Of a stretch of 64,000 bases of DNA, positions 1-10,172 are shown in pieces. The DNA is from Neobacillus thermocopriae (GTDB lineage: Bacteria > Bacillota > Bacilli > Bacillales > Cytobacillaceae). The stretch's first letter is position 1, and each line of letters begins with the position of its first letter. The notes beneath the pieces are model-generated. The model saw nothing but the letters and a program-made list of their open reading frames with translations. It was not told the DNA's origin and did not search any database. The stretch covers positions 33,002 through 97,001 of the forward strand of contig NZ_JAAIUV010000012.1 of the NCBI RefSeq assembly GCF_010975035.1, in the 5' to 3' direction. Both the position numbers and the translations under genes were made by a program.

Positions 1-203
1 AGCATTTCTTTTGCGTCCACCATAATGGCTTTGATCGCCCCAACATTCAATGCTTTGTTTTTAATAGCTTCTAAGTCTTTCCCCTCACCAACATCGAGAC
101 CTAATGCAATCACATCATAACCATATTTTTCTTGGATCCATTTCACGGAAACAGATGTATCTAAACCACCAGAATATGCTAATACGATTTTTTCCTTAGC
201 CAT
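1..203 (-). CDS. argG: argininosuccinate synthase, N-terminal part (cut by window edge)
   Basis: Argininosuccinate synthase condenses citrulline and aspartate with ATP in the step after ArgF. Only the first 67 or so codons are present; the gene runs off the left edge. The protein starts [19 protein letters not shown], the N-type ATP pyrophosphatase P-loop (SGGLDTS) typical of ArgG, followed by the [11 protein letters not shown] segment. The ATG at 203 follows an AAGGAG ribosome site seven bases upstream. It lies 82 bp downstream of argF on the same strand, with ARG boxes and its own -10 between them, so it probably has its own promoter besides any read-through from the arg-car operon. In B. 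subtilis argGH is elsewhere, so this linkage differs. Confidence 0.95.
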   Translation of the reverse strand, partial: MAKEKIVLAYSGGLDTSVSVKWIQEKYGYDVIALGLDVGEGKDLEAIKNKALNVGAIKAIMVDAKEM

Positions 204-226
204 TGTTACGCTCCTTATTTATCAGT

Positions 227-265
227 TTTGTATTATTATTCATATTTAAGTATTATTATACATTT
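227..265 (-). promoter_or_regulatory. tandem ARG boxes and -10 element before argG
   Basis: On the minus strand, TATGAATAATAATACAAA (227-244) closely matches the Bacillus ARG box recognised by AhrC/ArgR. A second, weaker copy AAATGTATAATAATACTT lies at 248-265 and contains a perfect TATAAT (255-260), a likely -10 for argG. I see no good -35. An operator on top of the -10 suggests arginine repression. The consensus is from memory; the match is seen directly. Confidence 0.6.
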
Positions 266-285
266 AATTTTAAAAAAATCCACTA

Positions 286-1245
286 TTAACCTAGTAATAA
301 TTTTAAAATGGCTTTTTGTGCATGAAGACGATTTTCAGCCTCATCAAAAACCACGGAATGAGGACCATCGATTATCTCTGCTGTTACCTCTTCACCACGA
401 TGAGCTGGCAAGCAATGCAAGAAGATAAAATCTTCTTTCGCATATTGACAAAGCTCCTGATTCACTTGATAGCCCTGAAAATCTTTTAACCTCTTTTCAG
501 TCTCCATTTCCTGTCCCATACTGGTCCAAACATCTGTAACGATGACATCTGCATTCTTAATTGCCTCTAGAGGATCATTCGTTACCGTTACTGTGCTTCC
601 CGTTTGCTTCCCAACTTTTATCGCCTTTTCAGTAATCGCCTCATCCGGTAAATATCCTTGCGGGCTGGCGATACTAATATTCATTCCAACCTTAACCGCA
701 CCTTCCATTAATGAATGTGCCATATTATTATAACCATCACCAATGTAGCAAAGTTTTAAGCCGGCCAATTTCCCCTTATGCTCTAATATTGTTAACAGGT
801 CCGCTAACACTTGGGTTGGATGCTGTAAATCGGTTAATCCATTAATAACAGGTATGGTTGCATGCTCTGCCAATTCTTCCACGGAATCATGAGAAAATGT
901 TCGGATCATAATGCCATCCACATAGCGAGATAGCACTTTTGCCGTATCAGAAATGCTTTCCCCTCTGCCAAGCTGAATATCCTTAGAGCTTAAGAAAATC
1001 GCATGTCCCCCAAGCTGCAACATCCCCACTTCAAACGACACTCTGGTGCGCGTAGAAGATTTTTCAAAAATCATTCCTAATACTTTACCAGCAAGATAAG
1101 GATGTGGCTTGCCTTGTTTTTGCATCGCTTTTAATTCTTGCGCTTCTTCAAGTAAATAAAGGATTTCCTCTTGTGTAAAATCAGAGAGCTGCAAAAAATC
1201 TTTCCCTTTAAATAACAATTCACTTGGCTTAATGGCATTTAGCAT
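286..1245 (-). CDS. argF: ornithine carbamoyltransferase
   Basis: Transfers the carbamoyl group from carbamoyl phosphate to ornithine, giving citrulline. The carbamoyl-phosphate motif STRTR is at residues 64-68, HPTQ at 142-145, the ornithine-loop SMG at 242-244 and the catalytic HCLP at 277-280, so all key residues are present. The 319-residue length is normal. I chose the ATG at 1245, which follows AAAGAGGTG at good spacing; an upstream in-frame GTG at 1254 lies inside that ribosome site. The start overlaps the end of carB by 17 bp, so the two are translationally coupled. It is the last gene of argCJBD-carAB-argF; argG follows. Confidence 0.97.
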   Translation of the reverse strand: MLNAIKPSELLFKGKDFLQLSDFTQEEILYLLEEAQELKAMQKQGKPHPYLAGKVLGMIFEKSSTRTRVSFEVGMLQLGGHAIFLSSKDIQLGRGESISDTAKVLSRYVDGIMIRTFSHDSVEELAEHATIPVINGLTDLQHPTQVLADLLTILEHKGKLAGLKLCYIGDGYNNMAHSLMEGAVKVGMNISIASPQGYLPDEAITEKAIKVGKQTGSTVTVTNDPLEAIKNADVIVTDVWTSMGQEMETEKRLKDFQGYQVNQELCQYAKEDFIFLHCLPAHRGEEVTAEIIDGPHSVVFDEAENRLHAQKAILKLLLG

Positions 1246-4200
1246 GAACGGCACCTCTTTTCTCTAATTTATGAAATTCACTTACGGTCTTTACTTCTAT
1301 ATCAGAAGTAAATCCTTTTAATCGTTCCATCATTACTTTTACTGTATCCAGATGGGTAAGGACCGGCACCTTAAATCGAATCGCCTGCTCACGAATTTGA
1401 AACCCAAATTTCTGTTTATTTCTCCCTTGATTTGGAATATTTACAACCAACTTTACCATTTGATTTTTAAATAATTGCTGAACATCTTGTTCATCTTTAA
1501 CTACCTTTTCAACAGGAATCCCATGGCTTTGAAGAAAATGGGCTGTTCCTTCTGTGGCTGCCAAATTGTATTTTGTTTTCAACTGTTGGAAAATTTGCAG
1601 GCTCTCAGGCTTTTCCCGATCTGCAATTGAACAGAAAATATAATCACCTACAACCGAACCAGAAATAGACGGTAAAGCTTTATCAAGTGCCTGTTGATAA
1701 TTCATGTCGATTCCAAGTGCTTCTCCAGTAGATTTCATTTCAGGTCCAAGCACATGGTCGACTCCTTTCAGCTTACTTGATGAAAAGATCGGTGCTTTCA
1801 CAGAATAATAGTTTGGTTCTACTAATAACCCAGTTGTTGGACATAAATCAGTTAACGACTCACCCATTTGGACTCTTACGGCCCACTCAATCATTGGCAC
1901 CCCTGTGACCTTGCTCATGATTGGCACGGTTCTAGAGGAACGTGGGTTAACCTCTAAGACATAAACTGTATTTCCATGGATAACGAACTGGATATTCATC
2001 ATCCCTTTGATTTGCGCGGCTATTGCAATACGGTTCGCATAATCGATTAGCACTTCTTTTGTTTGTTCATCCAATGAAATAGGCGGGAACACGGATATAC
2101 TGTCACCGGAGTGAACTCCTGCTTTTTCAATATGCTCAAAGATACCTGGAACAACGATATTCTTTCCATCACTTATGACATCAATTTCACATTCAAGCCC
2201 AGGTAGGTATTTGTCCACTAATAATGGCCACATTTTTTCATGTGAATTTTGTTGTAGTTGCTGGATGTATCCCAATAATTCTTCTTTTGAAAAAATAGTA
2301 AACATTGACTGTCCGCCAATTACGTAAGACGGTCTTACGAGTACGGGATATCCGAGTTCTGTTGCTGCTTCCAACAATTGATCCACATTTTCGGCCGTTT
2401 TGCCTTCAATATGTGGAATATTCAAGTCCTCAAGCAATTGATAAAATTCTTTTCTGTCCTCTAAAAGGTCCACATCCTTTACGGAAGTACCCAAGATAGG
2501 AATGCCTTCCTCTTCCAATGCATGCGCTAAATTAATCGCCGTTTGACCACCAAATTGAATCAATACTCCTTCAACCTGTTCCTTTTCAATGACATGAAGG
2601 ACATCCTCAACAGCAAGTGGTTCAAAATACAATCGATCAGCTACAGAATAGTCCGTACTTACCGTCTCTGGGTTATTATTCATGACAACCGCTTCATACC
2701 CTTTTTTCTTGATGGCCTTGGCAGCATGAACAGAACAGTAGTCAAATTCAATTCCTTGACCAATTCTAATTGGTCCTGACCCGATGACTAGAATTTTTTT
2801 CGAATTAGTCGTTTCGACTTCATCAAAACCGTGCCAAGTAGAGTAATAGTAAGGTGTCACCGCATCAAACTCTGCCGAACAGGTATCCACCATCTTATAT
2901 CCCGGTTTCCAATTCAATTCCTTCCTCTTATCTCTAACTTGTTTTTCCGGAATTTTATAAATTTGAGACAATAGCTTATCCGAGATATTATATCGTTTTG
3001 CTTCTTTTAATAATGAAACAGGAACATTGCCCCAATCATAGGTTGCCAGTTTCTTTTCCAACTCAACCATTGCGCTTATTTTGTGTAAAAACCAAAAATC
3101 AATTTGCGTTAATTGCTGAATTTTTTCAATGGAGATCCCTCTTCTAAATGCTTCAGCAAGGACGAATAGTCGCTGGTCATTGGCCGTTTCAAGCAGTTTG
3201 AATAATTCTGCTTCCTTTATGGATTGAACACTTTCTTGGCATAAACCGTATACATTCATTTCCAGCGAACGAATCGCTTTATTTAGGGCTCCCTCAAAGG
3301 TTCGATCTATCGCCATAACTTCACCAGTTGCTTTCATTTGCGTGCCAAGCGTTCGATCCGCTTCAGGAAACTTATCAAATGGGAAACGTGGTAGTTTAAC
3401 CACGATATAATCAATCGCCGGTTCAAATGAAGCAAAGGTATTGCCTGTTATCGGATTGATAATTTCATCCAAATGATAGCCTATGGCACATTTTGCCGCC
3501 ATCCTTGCAATTGGATAACCAGTAGCTTTCGAGGCAAGGGCAGATGAACGGCTAACCCGAGGGTTTACTTCAATAATGTAGTATTGGTTGGATTCTGGGT
3601 TTAGTGCAAACTGGATATTGCATCCTCCAATAATCTCTAATTCTCTAATGACCTTAATTGAAACGTCACGGAGCATTTGATATTGAACATCTGTTAATGT
3701 TTGTGATGGAGCCACAACGATGGAATCGCCAGTATGTACACCAACCGGATCCATGTTTTCCATATTGCAGACAATGATGCATGTATCATTTGCGTCTCGC
3801 ATGACCTCATATTCAATTTCCTTCCACCCTTTAATGCTTTTCTCTAAAAGCACTTGGTGAATCGGACTTGCTGCTAAACCTTTTTTTAGAACAACTTCAA
3901 GCTCTTGTTCGTTATGGGCAAAGCCTCCGCCATCACCGCCCAACGTATAGGCTGGGCGCACAATAACCGGAAAGCCAATCTCCTTAACGAATTGGACGCC
4001 CTCTTCATAAGTATGAATGATCGACGATTCCGGAATCGGTTCACCAATTTTTAGCATTAAATTACGAAATTTCTCACGATCCTCCCCTTTTTTAATCGAC
4101 TCAACGGAAGTCCCGAGGAGTTCTACTTGATATTTATCAAGGATTTTTTGTTCATAAAGCTGAACAGCCAGATTCAACCCTGTTTGACCGCCAAGCGTTC

Positions 4201-4462
4201 CAATGATCCCGTCTGGCTTTTCTTTCTGAATAATTTTTTCAATCGTTTCAACTGTTAACGGTTCAATATAGACTTTATCGGCAATGGTTTCGTCTGTCAT
4301 GATTGTCGCCGGGTTATTGTTGATGAGGACAACCTCTATTCCTTCTTCTTTAAGTGCAATGCAAGCCTGGGTTCCAGCATAATCAAATTCTGCTGCCTGC
4401 CCAATGACAATAGGCCCAGAGCCGATAACAAGTACTTTTTTTAGCTTTTTATTTAATGGCAT
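1229..4462 (-). CDS. carB: carbamoyl-phosphate synthase large subunit, arginine-specific
   Basis: Makes carbamoyl phosphate from bicarbonate, ATP and the ammonia passed from CarA. The 1077-residue protein has the usual duplicated plan: two ATP-grasp halves, each beginning with a [14 protein letters not shown] strand (near residues 8 and 560), and a C-terminal methylglyoxal-synthase-like allosteric domain. Conserved GGQTGLNLA and GGQTAINLA mark the two halves. The ATG at 4462 has GGGAGAG upstream; an in-frame upstream start is less likely. It overlaps carA by 14 bp and argF by 17 bp. Its place in the arg operon makes it the arginine-dedicated enzyme; a separate pyrimidine copy would be expected elsewhere in the genome. 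Confidence 0.96.
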   Translation of the reverse strand: MPLNKKLKKVLVIGSGPIVIGQAAEFDYAGTQACIALKEEGIEVVLINNNPATIMTDETIADKVYIEPLTVETIEKIIQKEKPDGIIGTLGGQTGLNLAVQLYEQKILDKYQVELLGTSVESIKKGEDREKFRNLMLKIGEPIPESSIIHTYEEGVQFVKEIGFPVIVRPAYTLGGDGGGFAHNEQELEVVLKKGLAASPIHQVLLEKSIKGWKEIEYEVMRDANDTCIIVCNMENMDPVGVHTGDSIVVAPSQTLTDVQYQMLRDVSIKVIRELEIIGGCNIQFALNPESNQYYIIEVNPRVSRSSALASKATGYPIARMAAKCAIGYHLDEIINPITGNTFASFEPAIDYIVVKLPRFPFDKFPEADRTLGTQMKATGEVMAIDRTFEGALNKAIRSLEMNVYGLCQESVQSIKEAELFKLLETANDQRLFVLAEAFRRGISIEKIQQLTQIDFWFLHKISAMVELEKKLATYDWGNVPVSLLKEAKRYNISDKLLSQIYKIPEKQVRDKRKELNWKPGYKMVDTCSAEFDAVTPYYYSTWHGFDEVETTNSKKILVIGSGPIRIGQGIEFDYCSVHAAKAIKKKGYEAVVMNNNPETVSTDYSVADRLYFEPLAVEDVLHVIEKEQVEGVLIQFGGQTAINLAHALEEEGIPILGTSVKDVDLLEDRKEFYQLLEDLNIPHIEGKTAENVDQLLEAATELGYPVLVRPSYVIGGQSMFTIFSKEELLGYIQQLQQNSHEKMWPLLVDKYLPGLECEIDVISDGKNIVVPGIFEHIEKAGVHSGDSISVFPPISLDEQTKEVLIDYANRIAIAAQIKGMMNIQFVIHGNTVYVLEVNPRSSRTVPIMSKVTGVPMIEWAVRVQMGESLTDLCPTTGLLVEPNYYSVKAPIFSSSKLKGVDHVLGPEMKSTGEALGIDMNYQQALDKALPSISGSVVGDYIFCSIADREKPESLQIFQQLKTKYNLAATEGTAHFLQSHGIPVEKVVKDEQDVQQLFKNQMVKLVVNIPNQGRNKQKFGFQIREQAIRFKVPVLTHLDTVKVMMERLKGFTSDIEVKTVSEFHKLEKRGAVHAKCH

Positions 4463-5522
4463 AACGTGTCTCTCCCAATGAAGCAATCTGAGTTACAAAT
4501 TCAGTGATAATATGAACGGTATCGTTCGGTCCCGGATGGGCTTCCGGATGGAATTGTACAGTTTGGATTGGATAATGTTTATGTTTCAATCCTTCAATAG
4601 ATTTATCGTTCACATTCAAGTAAGTGATTTTGAAAACGTTCTTATCAATACTTGAATCAACGACGACATAGCCATGATTTTGGGAAGTAATTTTTACTTT
4701 TCCAGTTGACAATTCTTTCACTGGATGATTTCCTCCACGATGTCCATAGGCAAGCTTCTCCGTTTGTGCTCCATAGGCAAGGGCAATTAATTGATGGCCA
4801 AGGCAAATACCTAGGGATGGATAATGCTGGCTAATTTTCTTAATTTCCGGGAACCATTTTTTTAACTCCATCGGATCGCCAGGTCCATTGCTAAATAGGA
4901 CACCATCTGGATCTATGGCTTTTATTTTTTCAAATGGGGTAGAGTATGGCACAACCGTCACTGCACAGCCTTCATCCAAAAGAGCGGTAAGAATAGATTT
5001 TTTATAACCAAAGTCCATTAAAACCACATGAGGTCCTTTATTTTTAAAATATTTCGTTTTCTTTGTTGATACTTTTTCCACCCAAAAAGTGTTTTTTACT
5101 GGCGGCAGCTCCTCTTTTTTTGTGTGACTTAAATACCCTCTTACGGTCCCACGACTACGGACCGTTTTCACGAGAAGTCTTGTATCGACCCCAGCAATTC
5201 CTGTAACACCGGCTTGTGCTAATTTATCAGAAAATTTTTGGATGGATTGATAATGGCTAGGTGTTTCACATAAATCTCCGATGACAACCCCTGCCAGTGC
5301 CGGTGAAATGCTTTCGTCATCCATCGCATTGATTCCATAGTTTCCGATGATTGGATAACAAAATGTGATGATTTGACCAGCATAGGAAGGATCCGTAATA
5401 ATTTCCTGATATCCAGTCATGCTCGTATTAAATACCACTTCACCGAGGGAATCCTTCTTAGCACCAATCAATACCCCTTCAAACACTTCTCCCGTTTCCA
5501 AAGTAAGATACCCCTGTTCCAA
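4449..5522 (-). CDS. carA: carbamoyl-phosphate synthase small (glutaminase) subunit, arginine-specific
   Basis: Hydrolyses glutamine and channels ammonia to CarB. The N-terminal CarA domain carries NTSMTGYQE (32-40); the class I glutamine amidotransferase domain has the nucleophile Cys240 in SLGICLGHQ, with His325 and Glu327 in the FHPEAHPGP segment, completing the triad. Length is 357 residues, normal. The start is TTG at 5522, preceded by GAGGTTAG; no better ATG is near. Only 6 bp separate it from argD and it overlaps carB by 14 bp, so it is firmly in the arg operon. Confidence 0.96.
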   Translation of the reverse strand: MEQGYLTLETGEVFEGVLIGAKKDSLGEVVFNTSMTGYQEIITDPSYAGQIITFCYPIIGNYGINAMDDESISPALAGVVIGDLCETPSHYQSIQKFSDKLAQAGVTGIAGVDTRLLVKTVRSRGTVRGYLSHTKKEELPPVKNTFWVEKVSTKKTKYFKNKGPHVVLMDFGYKKSILTALLDEGCAVTVVPYSTPFEKIKAIDPDGVLFSNGPGDPMELKKWFPEIKKISQHYPSLGICLGHQLIALAYGAQTEKLAYGHRGGNHPVKELSTGKVKITSQNHGYVVVDSSIDKNVFKITYLNVNDKSIEGLKHKHYPIQTVQFHPEAHPGPNDTVHIITEFVTQIASLGETRYAIK

Positions 5523-5528
5523 CTAACC

Positions 5529-6731
5529 TCACTCGCCTTTCTCTAAACTTTGGAACGTTTTTTCCAATGCTATCATACATTCGTTTATTTCTTCTTGTGT
5601 TACATTTAGTGGAGGCAAAATCCGTACCACCTTTGGACCCGCAGTTAGAATTAAGAGTTTATATTGGATGGCCTTTTTAACAATAGCTAATGCATCTGTT
5701 TCAACCACCAAGCCCTTTAATAATCCTTTGCCACGGATCTCTTTAATACAAGTGTACTTCTTCTTCAGACTTTCAAGCTGCTGGTCGAGGTACACTGAAA
5801 TTTCTTTCACGTGTGTCAGTATATTACTCTCAAGTAAGTGTGAAATCGTTGCTATTCCAGCTGCCGTGGCTAAGGGATTCCCTCCAAAGGTACTGCCATG
5901 TGTGCCAGGCTCGAAGCCCTTTGCTACTTTTTCTTTAGCAATGATCGCTCCGATTGGGAATCCAGAACCGAGTCCTTTAGCTAGACTAATCACATCCGGT
6001 TGAATGGAGTATTGTTGATAAGCAAATAGGGTTCCCGTTCTTCCCATTCCCGTCTGAATTTCGTCAACCATCAAGAGAATGTCGTTTTCTTTACAAATTT
6101 GGGATAGCTTTTGCACCCAAGTTGGTTCAGCTGGTATGACGCCTCCTTCTCCTTGAACAAGTTCAAAAAGAACCGCTGCCGGTTTGATAATGCTTAATTC
6201 TTCAAGTGATGCCACATCGTTAAACGGAAGGTAACTAAATCCAGGCATTAAAGGGGCAAAACCATGTTGAATTTTTTCCTGACCAGTAGCAGTTAAAGTA
6301 GCTAATGTTCGGCCATGGAAGGATTGCTGAAAGGTCACAATTTGAACGGAATTGCTTCCCTTCACTTTGCTAGCATATCTTCTTGCAAGTTTAATTGCTG
6401 CTTCATTTGCTTCCGCCCCACTGTTGCAAAAGAAAACTTGATCACCGCAGGAATTAGCTGTTAGTAAAGCGGCAAGCTTTTCTTGATTTGGAATATGATA
6501 AAGGTTAGAACAATGCCATAAATTCTGCAGTTGTTCCTCCAGTGTTTTTTTTACTGCATCCGGAACATGTCCTAGATTGCAAGTGGCGATTCCGGAAGTG
6601 AAATCTAAATATTTGGACCCTTTGTCATCCCACACATAACTCCCTTTCCCTTTTACAAGGGTAACTGGGAAACGAGAGTAGGTTGGCATAATGGGCGTTG
6701 CCATGGAGATGGAATTATTTGATGTCATCAT
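5529..6731 (-). CDS. argD: acetylornithine aminotransferase
   Basis: PLP-dependent transamination of N-acetylglutamate semialdehyde to N-acetylornithine. A class III aminotransferase of 400 residues: the N-terminal SGIATCNLGH segment, GAEANEAAIKLAR, the VDEIQTGMGRTG Asp pocket and the Schiff-base lysine in SLAKGLGSGFPIG (about residue 250) are all visible. The first ATG overlaps the argB stop by 4 bp after GAGGAG, showing translational coupling; a second ATG follows directly. In some bacteria ArgD also acts on succinyl-diaminopimelate, which the sequence does not settle. Confidence 0.95.
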   Translation of the reverse strand: MMTSNNSISMATPIMPTYSRFPVTLVKGKGSYVWDDKGSKYLDFTSGIATCNLGHVPDAVKKTLEEQLQNLWHCSNLYHIPNQEKLAALLTANSCGDQVFFCNSGAEANEAAIKLARRYASKVKGSNSVQIVTFQQSFHGRTLATLTATGQEKIQHGFAPLMPGFSYLPFNDVASLEELSIIKPAAVLFELVQGEGGVIPAEPTWVQKLSQICKENDILLMVDEIQTGMGRTGTLFAYQQYSIQPDVISLAKGLGSGFPIGAIIAKEKVAKGFEPGTHGSTFGGNPLATAAGIATISHLLESNILTHVKEISVYLDQQLESLKKKYTCIKEIRGKGLLKGLVVETDALAIVKKAIQYKLLILTAGPKVVRILPPLNVTQEEINECMIALEKTFQSLEKGE

Positions 6732-7525
6732 GCAATCTCCTCTTCTAGTACAATTTTTGTACCTATTTTTTTACCGTTCACGTAATCAATCAAACTACTT
6801 TTTTCTAAACCACTAATGATGGCCACCTCATGGATGTTATGGACAAGCCCATCGATTGCCGCTTTTACCTTTGGGATCATGCCACCATAGATGATTTTCT
6901 TTTCAATCATTTCTTCGATAACTGCTTTGGATACTTTATCAAGTTTCTGTTTAGTCCCGTTTTTTTCCACTAAGATTCCCGGGATATCACTGATAAAACA
7001 AAGATTTGCCTGTAGTGCTTTAGCAATCGCGGAAGCAGCTATATCACCGTTGATATTGTATCGCTGACCAAATGCGTCGATTCCAATGGGGGAAATGACC
7101 GGGATGCTTCCTTGAGCAATAATCCCTTCAATTACTAAGTGTTTCACCTCTTCCACTTCACCAACAAAACCTAATTCATTTGCATTTTGAACGGGCTTTG
7201 TTTGGAGTAGACCACCGTCAACTCCACTCACGCCGATTGCCGTACCCCCTACTTCAATCAGATTCCGAACAACTTGCTTATTGACCATACCACTCAAAAC
7301 CATCTCAACAATATCCAAAACATCTTGATTCGTTACCCTCAAGCCATTAACAAATTTCGTTTCAATATTTAAGCTTTTCACTAATTGATTGATCATAGGG
7401 CCACCACCATGGACGATAATGGGTGTCCATTCACCAGTTTGATGGAGGGAAACGATGTCTTCATAAAAGGATCTCGGTAGATTTTCTAACACACTTCCGC
7501 CACACTTAATGACTAAGTATTTCAT
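6728..7525 (-). CDS. argB: acetylglutamate kinase
   Basis: Phosphorylates N-acetylglutamate, the second arginine step. This 265-residue amino-acid-kinase-fold protein starts with MKYLVIKCGGSV (lysine of the phosphate site), followed by the glycine-rich VHGGGPMI and the YNINGDIAAS segment with the nucleotide-binding region. It lacks the N-terminal extension found in arginine-feedback-regulated hexameric enzymes, which fits an organism using the ArgJ acetyl cycle and operon repression. It is 14 bp after argJ and 4 bp overlapped with argD. Confidence 0.96.
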   Translation of the reverse strand: MKYLVIKCGGSVLENLPRSFYEDIVSLHQTGEWTPIIVHGGGPMINQLVKSLNIETKFVNGLRVTNQDVLDIVEMVLSGMVNKQVVRNLIEVGGTAIGVSGVDGGLLQTKPVQNANELGFVGEVEEVKHLVIEGIIAQGSIPVISPIGIDAFGQRYNINGDIAASAIAKALQANLCFISDIPGILVEKNGTKQKLDKVSKAVIEEMIEKKIIYGGMIPKVKAAIDGLVHNIHEVAIISGLEKSSLIDYVNGKKIGTKIVLEEEIA

Positions 7526-7539
7526 TTCGGTTCCCTCCC

Positions 7540-8775
7540 TTACGTGCGGTAGGATGCGTTAATTTTCACATAATCATACGTTAGGTCGCATCCCCAAGCA
7601 GCAGCACTACAATCTCCTTGATTTAATTCAACGAATATTTGGACATTTTCTTGTTCCAAGTATTCTTTTGCTTCTTCTTCTACAAACACACATGGAAGAC
7701 CGTTTTCAAATACGGTGATTGGTCCAATTCCTACTTTTACTGTGTTCGGGTCAACAGGAACACCACTATATCCAATGGCTGTCACGATTCTTCCCCAGTT
7801 AGCATCTGTTCCATAGATCGCTGTTTTTACCAGATTAGAAGAAATAATTGATTTTCCAACTGCTCGTGCTGCTTCTAAACTATAAGCACCGCTCACATTC
7901 ACTTCAATGAGCTTTGTTGCTCCTTCTCCGTCTCTGGCAATTTTTTTAGCAAGAGATTCACATACGATTTTTAATCCGCTCACAAATAAATCCCAATCAG
8001 GATGTTCTTTTGTCAGTTGGTTATTTTTTGCTAAACCGTTGGCCATGACTAGTACCATGTCATTGGTACTTGTGTCACCATCCACTGTAATCATGTTGAA
8101 TGTTTGGTTCGTTACATCCTTTAAGGCTGAGACTAGATCATCGTAAGCAATGTTTGCATCTGTTGTGACAAATCCGAGCATGGTAGCCATGTTGGGATGG
8201 ATCATGCCAGACCCTTTAGCGGCCCCACCGATACTGACAGTTTTGCCATCAATTTTTAATTGGACAGCTGTGTTTTTAACCGTCGTATCTGTCGTCAAAA
8301 TTGCTTTTTTAAAGTTGTCTTCCTGTTCATATTCTTTCTGTAGAATTTGCTTAATGCCTTGATTGATTTTATCCATTGGCAGTAATTCTCCGATTACACC
8401 AGTTGATGTTACTGCAACGAGATGGTCATCAATATGTAGTTCAGCGGCAAAATTTTTCTGCATTTCATAAGCATCCATTAATCCTTGTTCCCCAGTACAT
8501 GCATTTGCATTTCCAGAGTTCACGAGAATGGCTTGAAGCTTTTGCTCTTTGGCAATGCTTTCTTGCGTGACTAATAAGGGGGCTGCCTGAAACACATTTG
8601 TCGTATAGACACCAGCTGCAGTTGCAGGGACCTCTGAAACAATATAGCCAAGATCGAGCCGTTTTCTTTTAATCCCACAATGCATACCACCTGCTTTAAA
8701 ACCTAACGGTAACGTAACACTTTCTTTCTCAAAAACTACTATTTTTTCACTTGATATCGCTTGAACCAATCTCAT
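7540..8775 (-). CDS. argJ: bifunctional ornithine acetyltransferase / N-acetylglutamate synthase
   Basis: Transfers acetyl from N-acetylornithine to glutamate, and in many Bacillus also uses acetyl-CoA. It is made as a precursor that self-cleaves before a conserved threonine: here Thr198 in HPNMATMLGF. The oxyanion-hole TSTGVIGE is at 123-130 and the GDTSTND segment lies in the beta chain. Length 411 is normal. I chose the ATG at 8775 after AAAGGGGG; an upstream in-frame TTG would place the ribosome site inside the gene. No separate argA or argE is in the cluster, as expected for the cyclic pathway. Confidence 0.95.
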   Translation of the reverse strand: MRLVQAISSEKIVVFEKESVTLPLGFKAGGMHCGIKRKRLDLGYIVSEVPATAAGVYTTNVFQAAPLLVTQESIAKEQKLQAILVNSGNANACTGEQGLMDAYEMQKNFAAELHIDDHLVAVTSTGVIGELLPMDKINQGIKQILQKEYEQEDNFKKAILTTDTTVKNTAVQLKIDGKTVSIGGAAKGSGMIHPNMATMLGFVTTDANIAYDDLVSALKDVTNQTFNMITVDGDTSTNDMVLVMANGLAKNNQLTKEHPDWDLFVSGLKIVCESLAKKIARDGEGATKLIEVNVSGAYSLEAARAVGKSIISSNLVKTAIYGTDANWGRIVTAIGYSGVPVDPNTVKVGIGPITVFENGLPCVFVEEEAKEYLEQENVQIFVELNQGDCSAAAWGCDLTYDYVKINASYRT

Positions 8776-8801
8776 TTCCCCCTTTGTAAACAACCATTTT
8801 T

Positions 8802-9839
8802 TTACGGATACATTGGTATATTGATTAATCCTGTGCTTTCATCCCAGCCGAACATCAGGTTTGCATTCTGGATTGCTTGACCAGAAGCACCTTTCATTAA
8901 ATTATCGATGACAGAGATGATCGTTAAACGGTTAGTACGCTCGTCAACATGTAAACCGATATCACAATAATTACTTCCCCAAACTTCTTTAGTTGCTGGG
9001 ATCGTCCCTACCGGCCTTACTCGGACAAATGGCTTATTTTTATAAAACTTTTTGTATAACTCATACACTTCTAAAGTTGAAAGGTTTCGCTTTAGGTTTA
9101 CATACATTGTGCACATAATTCCTCTTGTCATCGGAACCAAGTGGGTTGTAAAAGAAACGGTGATTGGATGGCCGCTTTCCTCTTCTAGAACTTGTTCAAT
9201 TTCCGGAATATGTTGATGTTTCCCCAACTTGTATGCTTTTAAATTTTCATTTATTTCAACATAATGACTTGTTAATGATAAACCTCTACCCGCACCACTA
9301 ACACCTGATTTGGCATCAATGATGATTGATTCAAAATCTACTAAGTTTGTTCTTATAATAGGTATGAGTCCTAAATTTGTTGCAGTTGGATAACACCCTG
9401 GATTTGCAATTAAGCGTGCATCACTTATTTTTTCAGCGTAAATCTCACTTAATCCATAGATTGCTTGATTTAAATATGCCCGGTCAGCAGATGGATGCTT
9501 ATACCAAAATTCATATTGTTCCTCGGTTTTTAAGCGAAAATCCCCTGATAAATCTATACATCTTACCCCTTCTTCCATTAGCTCTGGTACCAATCTGCTA
9601 CTTACGCCAGATGGAGTGGCAAGGAAAACAACATCATTTTGTTCAGCTAATGTTTTCGGATCAAATTTTTCTAACGGTTGTTCTAGTATTCCAGTTAGAT
9701 GAGGGTAAGCCTCACTAAAGCTATTTCCAGCCTGGGAGTTAGATACAACGGTACCAATCTTTAAGTGTGGATGTATCTTTATAAGTCTAATTAGTTCCAC
9801 TGCTCCATACCCAGTACCGCCGATAACTGCTGCCTTCAT
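8802..9839 (-). CDS. argC: N-acetyl-gamma-glutamyl-phosphate reductase
   Basis: NADPH-dependent reduction of N-acetylglutamyl phosphate; first gene of the arg-car operon. The Rossmann GGTGYGAVEL is at the N-terminus, and the catalytic Cys149 is in the NPGCYPTA motif; a GLS-type flap and the C-terminal dimerisation domain follow. The 345-residue length is typical. I prefer ATG 9839 because it gives the standard MKAAVIGG start; a GTG four codons upstream is possible because GGGAG sits close to it. The promoter and two ARG boxes lie directly upstream. Confidence 0.95.
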   Translation of the reverse strand: MKAAVIGGTGYGAVELIRLIKIHPHLKIGTVVSNSQAGNSFSEAYPHLTGILEQPLEKFDPKTLAEQNDVVFLATPSGVSSRLVPELMEEGVRCIDLSGDFRLKTEEQYEFWYKHPSADRAYLNQAIYGLSEIYAEKISDARLIANPGCYPTATNLGLIPIIRTNLVDFESIIIDAKSGVSGAGRGLSLTSHYVEINENLKAYKLGKHQHIPEIEQVLEEESGHPITVSFTTHLVPMTRGIMCTMYVNLKRNLSTLEVYELYKKFYKNKPFVRVRPVGTIPATKEVWGSNYCDIGLHVDERTNRLTIISVIDNLMKGASGQAIQNANLMFGWDESTGLINIPMYP

Positions 9840-9864
9840 TCTTTCTCTCACTCCCGCATCCTTT

Positions 9865-9909
9865 TATATTGAATTATTATACATCCATATATATAAATAT
9901 TCAATCTAT
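9865..9909 (-). promoter_or_regulatory. argC promoter with candidate ARG boxes
   Basis: On the minus strand a -35 TTGAAT (9899-9904) and a perfect -10 TATAAT (9876-9881) are 17 bp apart. ARG-box-like sequences TTGAATATTTATATAT and TGTATAATAATTCAAT overlap the -35 and the -10 respectively. Repression of the operon by AhrC/ArgR with arginine is the straightforward reading. The promoter is strong by eye; the operator match is partial. Confidence 0.65.
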
Positions 9910-9929
9910 AAATTTAGATTTTTTCATCT

Positions 9930-9950
9930 AATCCTAAAATTATTAGGATT
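9930..9950. repeat. short perfect inverted repeat upstream of argC
   Basis: AATCCTAA and TTAGGATT flank a 5-bp AATTA spacer. It lies about 25 bp upstream of the argC -35, a place where an extra regulator could bind. No T-run follows, so it does not look like a terminator. Confidence 0.45.
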
Positions 9951-9954
9951 TTAT

Positions 9955-9969
9955 TTGGAAACGCTTTCA
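9955..9969. promoter_or_regulatory. candidate cre (CcpA) site upstream of argC
   Basis: TTGGAAACGCTTTCA fits the catabolite-responsive-element consensus WTGNAANCGNWNNCW at every defined position. It sits about 50 bp upstream of the argC -35, a position compatible with modulation rather than roadblock. The consensus is known; its activity here is inferred. Confidence 0.5.
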
Positions 9970-10018
9970 TTTTGTTTTTATAAAATATACAATCTTTATG
10001 CAAAATGACCTTAAAAAA

Positions 10019-10150
10019 GGGGCTGTCCGGAAAGTGGTATTTCAGCCGAAATCTTTATAAAAGCAAAACCCAAGAATGCTGTTAAATCAACATTCTTGGG
10101 TTTTTAATTTGGGTTCATTTTTCTCTTAAATGGACTTTTTAGACAGCCCC
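10019..10150. mobile_element. MITE-like element with terminal inverted repeats
   Basis: A 132-bp element bounded by GGGGCTGTC and GACAGCCCC. The similarity continues inward (GGGGCTGTCCGGAAAGT against GGGGCTGTCTAAAAAGT on the other end), as in termini of IS1182-like transposons. Inside is a 14-bp perfect stem (10065-10078 with 10091-10104, CAAGAATG core) followed by T-residues, which would terminate transcription. It has no coding capacity and lies between argC and aroD. I found no clear target duplication. Confidence 0.65.
10065..10106. terminator. terminator-like hairpin inside the MITE-like element
   Basis: A 14-bp perfect stem with a 12-nt loop, flanked by A-residues on the left and T-residues on the right, could act on both strands. 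It lies downstream of aroD (minus strand) and may serve as its terminator. Confidence 0.6.
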
Positions 10151-10172
10151 AGTTATACATTTGATCGTCATC

